Below, in pieces: positions 26,428 to 35,153 of a DNA stretch of 64,000 nt. The position numbers and the translations under genes are program-made. Below the pieces are notes generated by a model. It was not told the DNA's origin and did not search any database. It saw nothing but the letters and a program-made list of their open reading frames with translations. This DNA comes from an uncultured Clostridia bacterium (GTDB taxonomy: Bacteria > Bacillota > Clostridia > Christensenellales > UBA1242), in contig CAKVID010000001.1 in assembly GCA_934754355.1 (NCBI GenBank), forward strand, positions 1-64,000, read 5' to 3'. How positions within the stretch are numbered: the stretch's first letter is position 1; each line of letters opens with the position of its first letter.

Positions 26428-26883
26428 ATGTCAAAGATAAGTGATATAATAGAACAATTTATATTGGAACAATTAGACGATACTGATTTCATTAATTTGA
26501 GTAGGAATGAACTAGCAAATTTTTTCAATTGTGCGCCTAGTCAAATAAATTATGTATTGTCTACACGATTTACTATTCCAAAAGGCTTTATTGTAGAATC
26601 TCATAGAGGCGGTGGTGGATATATTAAATTGGAGAGAGTGAATATTGATAAGAATTCATATATCAAAGAATTAATATCTGATACTCTTAATTATGATATT
26701 TCATATACTGAGTGTGAGAAGATAATAGATAATTTGCAACAATTGAATATTTTGGGAGAAGAGAGTTGTGAAATATTAAAATATGCCTTAGCACCTAAGG
26801 CTTTGGCAATGCCAATAAAAATTGAAAACAAGCAAAGAGCAAATATTTTGAAAAATATTTTAATAAATATAATAAAGGAGTAA
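26428..26883 (+). CDS. ctsR: CtsR transcriptional repressor
   Basis: CtsR represses clp genes and loses DNA binding on heating. The 151-residue product shows the family's winged HTH: FNCAPSQINYVLSTRFT (about 31-47) and the glycine-rich heat-sensing wing ESHRGGGGYIKL. I moved the start from an upstream in-frame codon (26374) to ATG 26428, which has a perfect AAAGGAGGT and leaves the operator outside the gene. First gene of ctsR-mcsA-clpC. Confidence 0.95.
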   Translation: MSKISDIIEQFILEQLDDTDFINLSRNELANFFNCAPSQINYVLSTRFTIPKGFIVESHRGGGGYIKLERVNIDKNSYIKELISDTLNYDISYTECEKIIDNLQQLNILGEESCEILKYALAPKALAMPIKIENKQRANILKNILINIIKE

Positions 26884-26889
26884 ACAATT

Positions 26890-27345
26890 ATGTTGTGTGA
26901 TAAATGTAAAAAGAATACTGCAACTTATCATAGCAGAACAATAATCAATGGTATTGAGAGTAGTGAGCATTTATGTAGTGAATGTGCTGCAAAAATGGGC
27001 AAAAAAATTGAAAGTCCTAGTTTTGGGTTATTTGATGTATTTAGTTCTCCATTTATTGATGATAGAGACTTTGGATTTGATTTAATTCCAGAAAGTATTT
27101 GGGGCAATGAGAATTTCTTGCCAGAGAGGAAAGAAAATAATGGAATTATAGATAATGCACTTAGTTCAATTAAGAAAGGTGCAGATAAATTCAATAAAGA
27201 TAAATCAAATGTTGACCCTGAAGTAGAAAAATTAAAATTAGAACTAAAAGATGCTGTTGAAAAAGAAGACTATGAAAAGGCAGCAGTACTTAAGAAAAAA
27301 ATAGAAGAAAAAACTAAAAATAATGAAGATAAGAAAGGAGAGTAA
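26890..27345 (+). CDS. mcsA: McsA-like zinc-finger/UVR protein
   Basis: McsA is a zinc protein that helps CtsR regulation and activates the arginine kinase McsB. This 151-residue version has CDKC near the N-terminus and CSEC about 28 residues later, and a C-terminal UVR motif (EVEKLKLELKDAVEKEDYEKAAVLKKKI) like that of ClpC and UvrB. Only one cysteine quartet is present and the middle is a low-complexity linker. It lies 6 bases after ctsR and 2 bases before clpC; no mcsB follows. Confidence 0.9.
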   Translation: MLCDKCKKNTATYHSRTIINGIESSEHLCSECAAKMGKKIESPSFGLFDVFSSPFIDDRDFGFDLIPESIWGNENFLPERKENNGIIDNALSSIKKGADKFNKDKSNVDPEVEKLKLELKDAVEKEDYEKAAVLKKKIEEKTKNNEDKKGE

Positions 27346-27347
27346 TT

Positions 27348-29843
27348 ATGTATAGTAATCTTAAATTTACAGAAAATGCAGATCTTGCTTTGCAATACGC
27401 TGGAAGTATTGCTTTGCAATATGGTTCGTACACAATAGATACAGAACACATTTTGTATGGACTAACCAAAATAAAAGACAGTGTTGCTTGTAAGATACTA
27501 AATAGTTATGGTATCAATTCTCAAGCACTTGAAAATGTCTTTAGCAAATTATACAAAAATGCAAGCACAATTATATCTAATGAAGTTGAATTGTCTATAG
27601 ATAGCAAAGAGGCTATACTAATTGCAAGTCAATTTGCTAGTCAAATTGGTCATGACTTTGTAGGTACAGAACATCTACTTATCGCTATTTTGATGGGGGA
27701 CAACTATGATGCTGGAAATATAATCAAAAGATATTTTAAGGCAAACATTTATGATATCAAAAATAGTGTATTACAAGTATTGAAATCTAAAGCAATGGGT
27801 ATGAATACTTTTGAAAATGACATGGATTACTCAGATATGTCTAGTACTATGCAAAATCCAAATTATGCCCAAAATTCGACAGAAATGCCAGACTTTATGA
27901 AGTCAATGGGTAGGGATTTGACAGAAAAAGCCAGAGAAGGAAAGATTGACCCTATTATTGGTAGGAAAGAAGAAATTGAAAGAGTAATAGAAATACTTTG
28001 TAGAAAAAATAAAAATAACCCAGTGCTAATAGGTGAAGCGGGTGTTGGTAAAAGTGCTGTTGTAGATGGGCTTGCGCTTGCTATTGCAAATGGTAATGTT
28101 CCAGATTTGCTTAAAAACAAGACAATATTCTCTTTGGAATTAGGTGGCTTGATGGCTGGTACTAAATATAGAGGCGAATTGGAAGAGAGATTGAAACAGG
28201 TAATAGATTATATTACTAATAACAAAGACATAATTGTATTTATTGATGAAATTCATACTCTTGTACAGGTAGGCGGAGACAAGGGGGAAGTTAATCCTGC
28301 GGATATGTTGAAACCTTATCTTGCTAGAGGAGAATTCCAAACAATTGGTGCTACAACAACTGATGAATATAGAAAATATATTGAGAAAGATAAAGCATTG
28401 GAAAGAAGATTTCAACCAGTTATTGTTAATCCTCCAACAGTAGAGCAAACTATAGAAATCTTGAGAGGACTAAAAGATAGTTTTGAAGTATTCCACAAGG
28501 TAAAAATTACTGATGACGCAATTGTTGCTGCTGCGTCTCTAAGCGATAGATATATTATGGATAGAAGTCTTCCTGACAAAGCAATAGACTTAATTGATGA
28601 GGCTAGTAGCAAAGTTAAAGTTATTGGTAAGAAGAAACCAGATGATGTAAGAGAATTAGAAGAACAAATATCTAAATATGAAGCGGAGAAAAAAGAGGCA
28701 TTATTTGCAGAGAATTTCGAGAAAGCAGGACAATTTAGAGATAAAATAAGAGAAGCACAAGATAAATTGAAATCGCTACAACAAAATAATGCGGGTAGTG
28801 ATGAATTAACTATTACCCAAGATGATATATGTAATATAATAAGTGAATGGACTAAAATACCAGTATCCAAAATTACTGAAAACGAAAGAGAAAGACTATT
28901 AAAACTAGAAGATATATTGCATAAGAGAGTAATAGGTCAAAATGAAGCGGTAGAAGCCGTAAGTAAGGCTATAAGAAGAGCAAGAATTGGTTTGAAAGAT
29001 AATAATAGACCGATTGGAAGTTTCATGTTCTTGGGTCAAACTGGTGTAGGTAAAACAGAACTATGCAAAGCATTGGCAGAAGCCATGTTTGATAACGAAA
29101 ATGCTGTAATTAGACTAGATATGAGTGAGTACATGGAGAAACACAGCGTCAGCAAATTAATCGGCTCGCCTCCAGGATATGTTGGCTTTGATGAAGGTGG
29201 TCAATTAACAGAAAGAGTTAGAAGAAAACCTTATTCAGTTGTATTATTTGATGAAATTGAGAAGGCTCACCCAGATGTATTTAATTTGTTGCTTCAAGTT
29301 CTTGATGATGGAAGACTTACAGATAGTCAAGGCAGAACAGTATCTTTCAAAAATACTATAATTATATTTACATCTAATGTAGGTGTAAGTGAATTGCCTA
29401 AGAAGAAAAGTGGACTTGGTTTTGGCGATGGACAAAATGATAAAGAATTAGATTATGACGAAATCAAAAATATTCTAATGAATGCATTGAAGAGACAATT
29501 TAAACCAGAATTTCTAAATAGAATTGATGTTGTAACAGTATTCCACCCACTAAATTATGAACAATTATCTCAAATTGCTAAGTTATTTATTAGTAATCTT
29601 AATAAAAGACTAAGCAGACAAGGTGCTAATCTTAAAGTAACAGAGAGTGCTTTGAAATATTTGATTGATAAGGGTTACGATAGTGAATATGGGGCTAGAC
29701 CTCTTAGAAGATTGATTGAGCAAGAAATCGAAGATAAAATTGCTGAACAATATTTGGAAGGAAATATTCCAAACAATTCAACTATTATAATTTCTGCTAA
29801 AGATGGAAAATTGTCATTTAAAGTAACACCACAAGAAAAGTAA
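27348..29843 (+). CDS. clpC: ATP-dependent Clp protease ATPase subunit ClpC
   Basis: ClpC is an AAA+ unfoldase that feeds ClpP. The 831-residue protein has an N domain with two Clp repeats (about 1-145), AAA1 with Walker A GEAGVGKSA (near 230), a UVR-containing middle domain (EEQISKYEAEKKEALF, about 430-475) that marks ClpC rather than ClpB, AAA2 with GQTGVGKTE (near 565), and the C-terminal D2 small domain. AAAGGAG precedes the ATG. Controlled by the CtsR site at 26393-26409. Confidence 0.96.
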   Translation: MYSNLKFTENADLALQYAGSIALQYGSYTIDTEHILYGLTKIKDSVACKILNSYGINSQALENVFSKLYKNASTIISNEVELSIDSKEAILIASQFASQIGHDFVGTEHLLIAILMGDNYDAGNIIKRYFKANIYDIKNSVLQVLKSKAMGMNTFENDMDYSDMSSTMQNPNYAQNSTEMPDFMKSMGRDLTEKAREGKIDPIIGRKEEIERVIEILCRKNKNNPVLIGEAGVGKSAVVDGLALAIANGNVPDLLKNKTIFSLELGGLMAGTKYRGELEERLKQVIDYITNNKDIIVFIDEIHTLVQVGGDKGEVNPADMLKPYLARGEFQTIGATTTDEYRKYIEKDKALERRFQPVIVNPPTVEQTIEILRGLKDSFEVFHKVKITDDAIVAAASLSDRYIMDRSLPDKAIDLIDEASSKVKVIGKKKPDDVRELEEQISKYEAEKKEALFAENFEKAGQFRDKIREAQDKLKSLQQNNAGSDELTITQDDICNIISEWTKIPVSKITENERERLLKLEDILHKRVIGQNEAVEAVSKAIRRARIGLKDNNRPIGSFMFLGQTGVGKTELCKALAEAMFDNENAVIRLDMSEYMEKHSVSKLIGSPPGYVGFDEGGQLTERVRRKPYSVVLFDEIEKAHPDVFNLLLQVLDDGRLTDSQGRTVSFKNTIIIFTSNVGVSELPKKKSGLGFGDGQNDKELDYDEIKNILMNALKRQFKPEFLNRIDVVTVFHPLNYEQLSQIAKLFISNLNKRLSRQGANLKVTESALKYLIDKGYDSEYGARPLRRLIEQEIEDKIAEQYLEGNIPNNSTIIISAKDGKLSFKVTPQEK

Positions 29844-29853
29844 TGCAAAACAT

Positions 29854-29882
29854 TTGTGCGTATAAAAATAATTTGATAAAAT
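29854..29882 (+). promoter_or_regulatory. Promoter of hpf with leader hairpin
   Basis: TTGTGC (29854-29859), 17 bases, TAAAAT (29877-29882). The leader contains a 7-bp hairpin GTGTTAG/CTAACAC (29887-29893 with 29915-29921) before AGAGGGGAG. Confidence 0.55.
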
Positions 29883-29950
29883 GAAAGTGTTAGGATAGAT
29901 ACTAGATATTTATTCTAACACAAGTAATTTTTATAAGAGAGGGGAGAAAT

Positions 29951-30481
29951 ATGGAAATAAAATACATTTCAAAAAATTACAAAATCTCCGATAAATTAAA
30001 AGATATTATCGAGAAAAAATTGCAAAAATTAGAAAAATACTTTACTAAGGATACAACAGTTAAAGTTGCTTGTAGTGAACAAAATGATGTGTGCAAACTA
30101 GAAGTTACAGTTAATAGTTCGGGATTATTTATTCGTAGTGAAGTTGCTAGCGATAATATGTATAATAATATCGATTTGGCTATGCCAAAATTGGAAAGAC
30201 AAATTGTTAAAAATAATAAAAAGTACAAAAGTAAATTTGCTGACAAAGAAATTGCTGGTGTATTTGAATTTTTAGAAGAAGAACCAGAATTTACTTCTCC
30301 AAAAGTTGTAAAAAAGAAAACTTTTGAATTAGACCCAATGACTATTGAAGATGCTGAAGCTTATATGGAAGCAGTTGGTCATAGTTTCTATGTTTTCTTG
30401 AATGCAGAAACTGGCGAAATTAATGTTTTGTACAAAAGAAATGATGGCAATCTAGGTTTGATTGAGGCAATTAAAGATTAA
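29951..30481 (+). CDS. hpf: Long-form ribosome hibernation promoting factor
   Basis: Long HPF dimerises 70S ribosomes into inactive 100S particles in stationary phase. The 176-residue protein has the N-terminal S30AE domain (about 1-100, two-helix, four-strand pattern) and the C-terminal dimerisation domain (about 118-174: MTIEDAEAYMEAVGHSFYVF, EINVLYKRNDGNLGLI). GAGGGGAG precedes the ATG. It has its own promoter and a long terminator. Confidence 0.95.
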   Translation: MEIKYISKNYKISDKLKDIIEKKLQKLEKYFTKDTTVKVACSEQNDVCKLEVTVNSSGLFIRSEVASDNMYNNIDLAMPKLERQIVKNNKKYKSKFADKEIAGVFEFLEEEPEFTSPKVVKKKTFELDPMTIEDAEAYMEAVGHSFYVFLNAETGEINVLYKRNDGNLGLIEAIKD

Positions 30482-30501
30482 TATTTGCTTAAATTATGAA
30501 T

Positions 30502-30577
30502 AAAAAAATTGAAAGAATTACTAAAAACTCATGCAATTTGCTTGACAAATTATGTAATTTCTTTCAATTTTTTTGTT
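30502..30577 (+). terminator. Long-stem terminator after hpf
   Basis: A 20-bp arm at 30502-30521 pairs with 30554-30574 with one bulged base; the 32-base interior holds a second hairpin AATTTG/CAAATT (30535-30540 with 30546-30551). A-run and T-run flank it. Confidence 0.82.
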
Positions 30578-30609
30578 TGAATTTGGAATATAAAAATAAA
30601 TTTTTGTTA

Positions 30610-30629
30610 AAAAATGCCTATATTTAGGC
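30610..30629 (-). terminator. Terminator of the 31384-30776 operon (minus strand)
   Basis: GCCTA/TAGGC hairpin (30616-30620 with 30625-30629) followed on the - strand by a run of T at 30615-30610. It lies 150 bases past the stop, so the - transcript would run through the candidate small RNA locus as antisense. Confidence 0.55.
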
Positions 30630-30667
30630 AAAAATATTTACAGATAGAAGTTTTTTAAAATTTAGTA

Positions 30668-30696
30668 TTGACTTATGAATTCTATTTTGCTACACT
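30668..30696 (+). promoter_or_regulatory. Promoter of the candidate small RNA
   Basis: TTGACT (30668-30673), 17 bases, TACACT (30691-30696) with extended -10 TGC. Start expected near 30703. Confidence 0.7.
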
Positions 30697-30702
30697 ATAG
30701 GT

Positions 30703-30795
30703 GCATTTTAATAAACTTAAAATGTTTTTCCATTTTTCATTCTACCTATATACATATATTTAGGTAAAAGAGGTCCTAATCGACCTCTTTTTTTG
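30703..30795 (+). ncRNA. Candidate small RNA of about 90 nt with three hairpins
   Basis: Between a good promoter and an intrinsic terminator there is no ORF but three consecutive hairpins: CATTTTAA/TTAAAATG (30704-30711 with 30717-30724, perfect 8 bp), TACCTA/TAGGTA (30743-30748 with 30761-30766, extendable) and the terminator AGAGGTC/GACCTCT (30769-30775 with 30782-30788) with T8. The linker between hairpins 1 and 2 is pyrimidine-rich and unpaired. It overlaps the stop codon of the YgjV-like gene on the other strand. I do not recognise the RNA family. Confidence 0.6.
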
Positions 30796-31384
30796 TGTTT
30801 TGATTATCGTTATTAAGAGTAGGGTCTTTATCATTACTATTATCAGAGGTGGAGTTTGAGTTTATAGTTTTTGATTTTTTCTGAGTGATATAAGTTTGAA
30901 TGCTAGCAGTGGTGGAGCAAATGATTAGGATTGTTCCACAAATAGCACCAATATAAGATTGAAGTAAAAACATATAAATTGTATTTGTTGTATTATTAAT
31001 TGCTAGAGATATTTTATTTACAAGCAAATTATTAATTCCCATACATACAAAGTAATTTGTCATGCCAATCATAGGGAAGATGGAAATAAATCCACGCCAT
31101 GTAAGGATTCCGATAATAATAGAAATAACTGCAAAGATTACTCCTGTATACATTATAAATTTGTCGTGGTTTCTTTTCTTCTGAATATATGTAATAGTTA
31201 GGAAGATTATATCTGCAATTACTATGTATGAGCCAGTAAATCCGCCTAAAAGAAAATAATGAATGGCAAAAAGAATATCAGATACTATAAGCCAGGTTAC
31301 AACACCTATTTTGCTTTTGGAAAATACTGATATTACGAAAATAATATTGGATATTACTACTAATATTTGTGATGCGATATACAT
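30776..31384 (-). CDS. YgjV-like inner-membrane protein
   Basis: The 202-residue protein has about six hydrophobic helices in the first 155 residues, with the family-like block FPMIGMTNYFVCMGINNLLVNKISLAINNTTNTIY cut by short loops, as in the YgjV/putative inner membrane protein family. The last 45 residues are a hydrophilic Ser/Asn/Asp/Lys-rich tail. Its start is only 5 bases past the MFS-like gene at 31390-32610, so both form one operon. Function is unknown. Confidence 0.7.
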   Translation of the reverse strand: MYIASQILVVISNIIFVISVFSKSKIGVVTWLIVSDILFAIHYFLLGGFTGSYIVIADIIFLTITYIQKKRNHDKFIMYTGVIFAVISIIIGILTWRGFISIFPMIGMTNYFVCMGINNLLVNKISLAINNTTNTIYMFLLQSYIGAICGTILIICSTTASIQTYITQKKSKTINSNSTSDNSNDKDPTLNNDNQNTKKEVD

Positions 31385-31389
31385 AAATT

Positions 31390-32610
31390 TTATTGTCTGA
31401 TAATTTCGTTATTTTGTAGATAATTTACCAAATTTTGTCTAGTTTTCTCTTCGCAGTAAGGGATAATAAAGCCTGCTGTACACATAAAGACAAGTATAGA
31501 TGCAAATATTCCAATTAAACCGAAAAATCCGCAACTATAACCAACACAATATGCCGAAACGCAAGATATCTCTCTTACATATAATGCTTTATTTGATACA
31601 CCCATAATTCGTGATTTAATAAGCATTCTATCTAGTACGAATAGAGATATGAAGGGGTAGGTAAAGCCTAGTGTTCCATATATTAAACATACAAGTACGA
31701 AGTATTTATCTAGATTAACAAATGGAAGGGTGATAGCAAGTGCACCAATTAGTATACTGAATATAGATACTAATTTTGTTAAGTCTCTCTTCTCGTTTGC
31801 TATTCCGGCTACAAAGAAGCCTATTGCATACATACTATTAAATACTGCATTTAATATGCCTGCTACAGCAAATTCTCCTTTCTGAATAAATACAAATAAT
31901 GAATAGGTTGTAGTGGTCATATCGTAGAAGGCAAAAGTGAAATAACTAATAGCATAGCAGAGTAGTAATTTGAATGTAAGTTTATTAGATTTTTTCTTAT
32001 ACTCTGAATTTTTGGAAAGAGTATTTATAGCATTAGATGTGGCATCTTTATTAAATGTTTTCTGATTTTTGCTCTTGATATAGAAACTAACTAGTGGAAT
32101 TACGCTAATAGCATAAATAACCAATGAAATAATTAAAACTAGTGTTTTATTAAGGTCTAATAGAAATCCGCCAACAATTAAAGCGACAATTATTCCAATT
32201 TGTTCAAATAATCTAGTAATTCCAAGGGATTTATCTGATTTTTGAGTTAGAGATGAGTAATTATAAATAATCTCTTTTGATAGACCATTTAATGAATTAT
32301 CAAGTGCTAAGAACAGACATACTCCAATTACACCCAAGACTAAATTGACATCTAGTACAAAAATAAAAACATTGTACAAAGTAATTGGAATAATCCTTAG
32401 TAGTAAGAATAGTTGAGGATATTTGCCATACAAATTTTTGAATGCAAATTCAAAGAGTAATCGGCAAACATTATTACAAACTAAATATATTATGGCATAC
32501 ATTAGATTGCCAGTTGCTTGATAAATGATAAGTGGAACAAATGCACCAACAAGGTTATTGGCAAAATTTGCTATCATTTTGTGAAAGTTAAGTAATTTTA
32601 ATTGATCCAT
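31390..32610 (-). CDS. MFS-like transporter, paralogue of 32774
   Basis: The 406-residue protein has about 12 membrane helices with an MFS-like layout and a polar central loop (about 185-210, KSKNQKTFNKDATSN). Its N-terminal part (NFHKMIANFANNLVGAFVPLI) and C-terminal tail (NLVNYLQNNEI) match the divergent gene at 32774 (FNRFMSNFSTKLVGGFVPII and ILVDHLEDNEI), so the two are paralogues. It is probably an exporter or permease; the substrate is unknown. First gene of the - operon with the YgjV-like gene. Confidence 0.78.
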   Translation of the reverse strand: MDQLKLLNFHKMIANFANNLVGAFVPLIIYQATGNLMYAIIYLVCNNVCRLLFEFAFKNLYGKYPQLFLLLRIIPITLYNVFIFVLDVNLVLGVIGVCLFLALDNSLNGLSKEIIYNYSSLTQKSDKSLGITRLFEQIGIIVALIVGGFLLDLNKTLVLIISLVIYAISVIPLVSFYIKSKNQKTFNKDATSNAINTLSKNSEYKKKSNKLTFKLLLCYAISYFTFAFYDMTTTTYSLFVFIQKGEFAVAGILNAVFNSMYAIGFFVAGIANEKRDLTKLVSIFSILIGALAITLPFVNLDKYFVLVCLIYGTLGFTYPFISLFVLDRMLIKSRIMGVSNKALYVREISCVSAYCVGYSCGFFGLIGIFASILVFMCTAGFIIPYCEEKTRQNLVNYLQNNEIIRQ

Positions 32611-32773
32611 TTTTTATCCTAAAAAACATATATTTTGTATACACCACATTAATTTTAACATAATAATATCTTTTTTAAAAATGATTTGCCAAAAATATTT
32701 TTTTATTTTATTTTGTGTCAGGCATAAATGTGTGTTAAAATATGAGAAATAAGAAGGTGCAGGGAGATATAAG

Positions 32774-34033
32774 GTGCAATCATCACTACTCAAATTTAAT
32801 AGATTTATGTCAAATTTTTCTACGAAATTAGTAGGGGGATTTGTTCCAATTATAGTTTTCAAGTATGCGCCATCAAACAAAATGTTTTTGGCATTACTTA
32901 CTTGTGCTATTCAATATTTGTTAAGTTATTTTTTTGATATACTTTTCAAAAAGCAATTAGTTAAAAAATCTCAGTTATTTCTATTCTTGAGAATTTTTCC
33001 AGTAATTTTGTATGAAGTACTATTATTATTTGTTGAGAGTAATCCATTAATTTGTGCAATAGGAATAGGGCTTGGATATAGTCTTAGTTATGTATTCAAA
33101 AATATTCCTACAGAAATACTTTTTGCATACAATAATGCAAAGAATACGCAAGGAACGGGTGTAAAATTATCAATATCTAAATTTATAGACCAGTCAGCGA
33201 TGATCTTGGGAACTATTCTGGGTGGATACGCACTAGATTTCTGGAATATGAAGATTCTTATAATAATTTCAATAATTCTATATTTTATTGGTGCGTTGCC
33301 AATGCTTATTTATTATTTTGCTCATATCAAAGATAAAAATTTGAATGAGGAATATTCTACATATGCTCACATTGTACTTAAAGAACAGAGTAGAGATAGA
33401 AAAAATGCTAATATGGTATCTACAAAAATTTCTAATATTTACAAGGGATTTTATTTTTTACAAGAGAGTTACAATGCAATTTACATTTTAATGCCGTTAT
33501 TATTATTTGTTATTACTGGTAGATTTACATATTCTGCTTTTGCTGGGGCTATATTTGATGGTGTACTAGGGGTTTCTTCTTATTTATTTGGTAAATTAGA
33601 ACATAAGAAAGACATTACAATTCTATCTGTAATTGGTGGAATACTTGTAGGTATTATGGCTGTATCTATCACATTTGTAAGTGATAATTTTGTATGGTTA
33701 TTCTATATTCTTGTAGCATTGCTTGCTATGGGGTATTCGGCAACATATATATTTATGTACAATAGAATGCTTGTTAAGAGTAAGATAGTAGGAAGAAATA
33801 CAACGGTTATAATTAATAAAATCAATATGTATTTCTTATCTACATTCTTTGTTGTCTCATTTGGATTATTTTTGCCATTGCAGGCTTGCTTCTATATTGC
33901 GGGAGGAATGTCGGTTATTGCTGGATTGTCTTCGCCCAAGGTAGAAGAGGTTACTAGAAGAATACTTGTTGACCATCTAGAAGATAATGAAATCAAAGAA
34001 GATTACAAAATATTTACATTTAAGAGAAAGTAA
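32774..34033 (+). CDS. MFS-like transporter, paralogue of 31390
   Basis: The 419-residue protein has about 12 membrane helices, a basic central loop (about 195-215) and a short basic C-terminal tail. It starts with GTG at 32774, with AGGGAG 7 bases upstream. Sequence and helix order follow the divergently transcribed neighbour, as after an inverted duplication. A C-terminal motif EEVTRRILVDHLEDNEI is shared in pattern with its paralogue. Substrate unknown; the two may form a heteromeric pair or simply share regulation in the 160-base gap. Confidence 0.78.
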   Translation: MQSSLLKFNRFMSNFSTKLVGGFVPIIVFKYAPSNKMFLALLTCAIQYLLSYFFDILFKKQLVKKSQLFLFLRIFPVILYEVLLLFVESNPLICAIGIGLGYSLSYVFKNIPTEILFAYNNAKNTQGTGVKLSISKFIDQSAMILGTILGGYALDFWNMKILIIISIILYFIGALPMLIYYFAHIKDKNLNEEYSTYAHIVLKEQSRDRKNANMVSTKISNIYKGFYFLQESYNAIYILMPLLLFVITGRFTYSAFAGAIFDGVLGVSSYLFGKLEHKKDITILSVIGGILVGIMAVSITFVSDNFVWLFYILVALLAMGYSATYIFMYNRMLVKSKIVGRNTTVIINKINMYFLSTFFVVSFGLFLPLQACFYIAGGMSVIAGLSSPKVEEVTRRILVDHLEDNEIKEDYKIFTFKRK

Positions 34034-34034
34034 G

Positions 34035-34063
34035 AAAAAAGAGCATAATATTGCTCTTTTTTT
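34035..34063. terminator. Bidirectional terminator
   Basis: GAGCA (34041-34045) pairs with TGCTC (34052-34056), with A6 before and T7 after. Confidence 0.82.
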
Positions 34064-34143
34064 GTAGTCTGCATAGTACATAATTTATCTATAATTAAGC
34101 ACTAATATAGTGTATTAAATTAAAATATAAGAGATATAAAATA

Positions 34144-34821
34144 TTACAAATTGCTTCTTGCAACTGTTAATTCATTACTTTGAATTTTGATTAACTTAGG
34201 ATATTCAAGAATTAAATCTCTTAAGAAATTATTGAATTCATCTTTTTCTTTGGCATTATCTCCAACAACATCAAGAGTATTCTGAGAGTATTTGCTTCTA
34301 GTGCCAACTTTAAGATATTCGCATATATCAAAAGATAGTGTAAGTTTCAATCCTTTGTTGTTTACAACTCTGAAACTATCTCTTTTCTTGATGATTTTAA
34401 TTTGAGGTTTGGATTTTCTTAGATGCTCTTCGATATTTGCACTAAGACCGGTAGGGAATATTTTGTAAATAGCCTCAGTTATTTCATTGATGTATTTGAT
34501 TATATTATCTTCTTTGCCAATCTTTAATTTGAAGAAACTAGGGATATTTTTTAAAAATTCTATTCTAGATACTTGTTCGCTATCATACCTTATTATTAAT
34601 TCTCTAGAAGCCTTGTCAAAAGTGGTATATATATTAATGCCTTTCTCTGCAAAGAAGAATTCATCAGTATCATAATAAACTTTCTCAATACTAGTTGTTC
34701 CTAATGAACCAACAGAAAAAGTAGAGAGCAAATTACTCTTAACTATTGCGCTCTTATCTACTTTAATATTATTTAATAAAAATCTTCCATTTAAAAAATT
34801 TGCTACTTGTATTAATTCCAT
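34144..34821 (-). CDS. CYTH-like domain protein, tentative
   Basis: The 225-residue soluble protein has a pattern like CYTH/triphosphate-tunnel proteins: an early IEKVYYDTDEFFFAEKGINIYTTF (the YYDTxxxxLxxxGI pattern), charged alternating strands, and a late strand IQSNELTVARS. The canonical N-terminal ExExK motif is not clear, so the fold call is tentative and catalysis is doubtful. CYTH enzymes act on triphosphates or polyphosphate. It stands alone between terminators, with no ribosome site that I could identify firmly. Confidence 0.55.
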   Translation of the reverse strand: MELIQVANFLNGRFLLNNIKVDKSAIVKSNLLSTFSVGSLGTTSIEKVYYDTDEFFFAEKGINIYTTFDKASRELIIRYDSEQVSRIEFLKNIPSFFKLKIGKEDNIIKYINEITEAIYKIFPTGLSANIEEHLRKSKPQIKIIKKRDSFRVVNNKGLKLTLSFDICEYLKVGTRSKYSQNTLDVVGDNAKEKDEFNNFLRDLILEYPKLIKIQSNELTVARSNL

Positions 34822-35153
34822 ATACTATATTATATTATATATTATTTTTTTAGGCAAATATTTTTTTGTATAATTTACTTAAAAATTGTTGTATCATAAG
34901 TCCAAATATACATTAAATATTTTGTGAATTCTTGCCAAAAATAATTATTTATTACATGTGATTATGAAAAAATTACTTTGTATGATAAAAATGTGATTTA
35001 GAATACAAAATATATCATAAAACTTTCAAATTATATTATCTAAATAAATTCTTACGTATTCTATTGTAAAATAATATTTTTTTTGTTAAAATATTATGTG
35101 TAATGGCTGTCAGCTGTTTTATATTTGATAAAAAATAAAAGAGTGGGATAATT
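34822..35153. other. Non-coding AT-rich gap
   Basis: A 332-base stretch between divergent genes. It must carry promoters for both, and several AT-rich -10-like hexamers are present, but none has a convincing -35 partner. GAGTGGGAT before ATG 35154 serves as ribosome site. No ORF, repeat or strong hairpin is seen. Confidence 0.5.
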
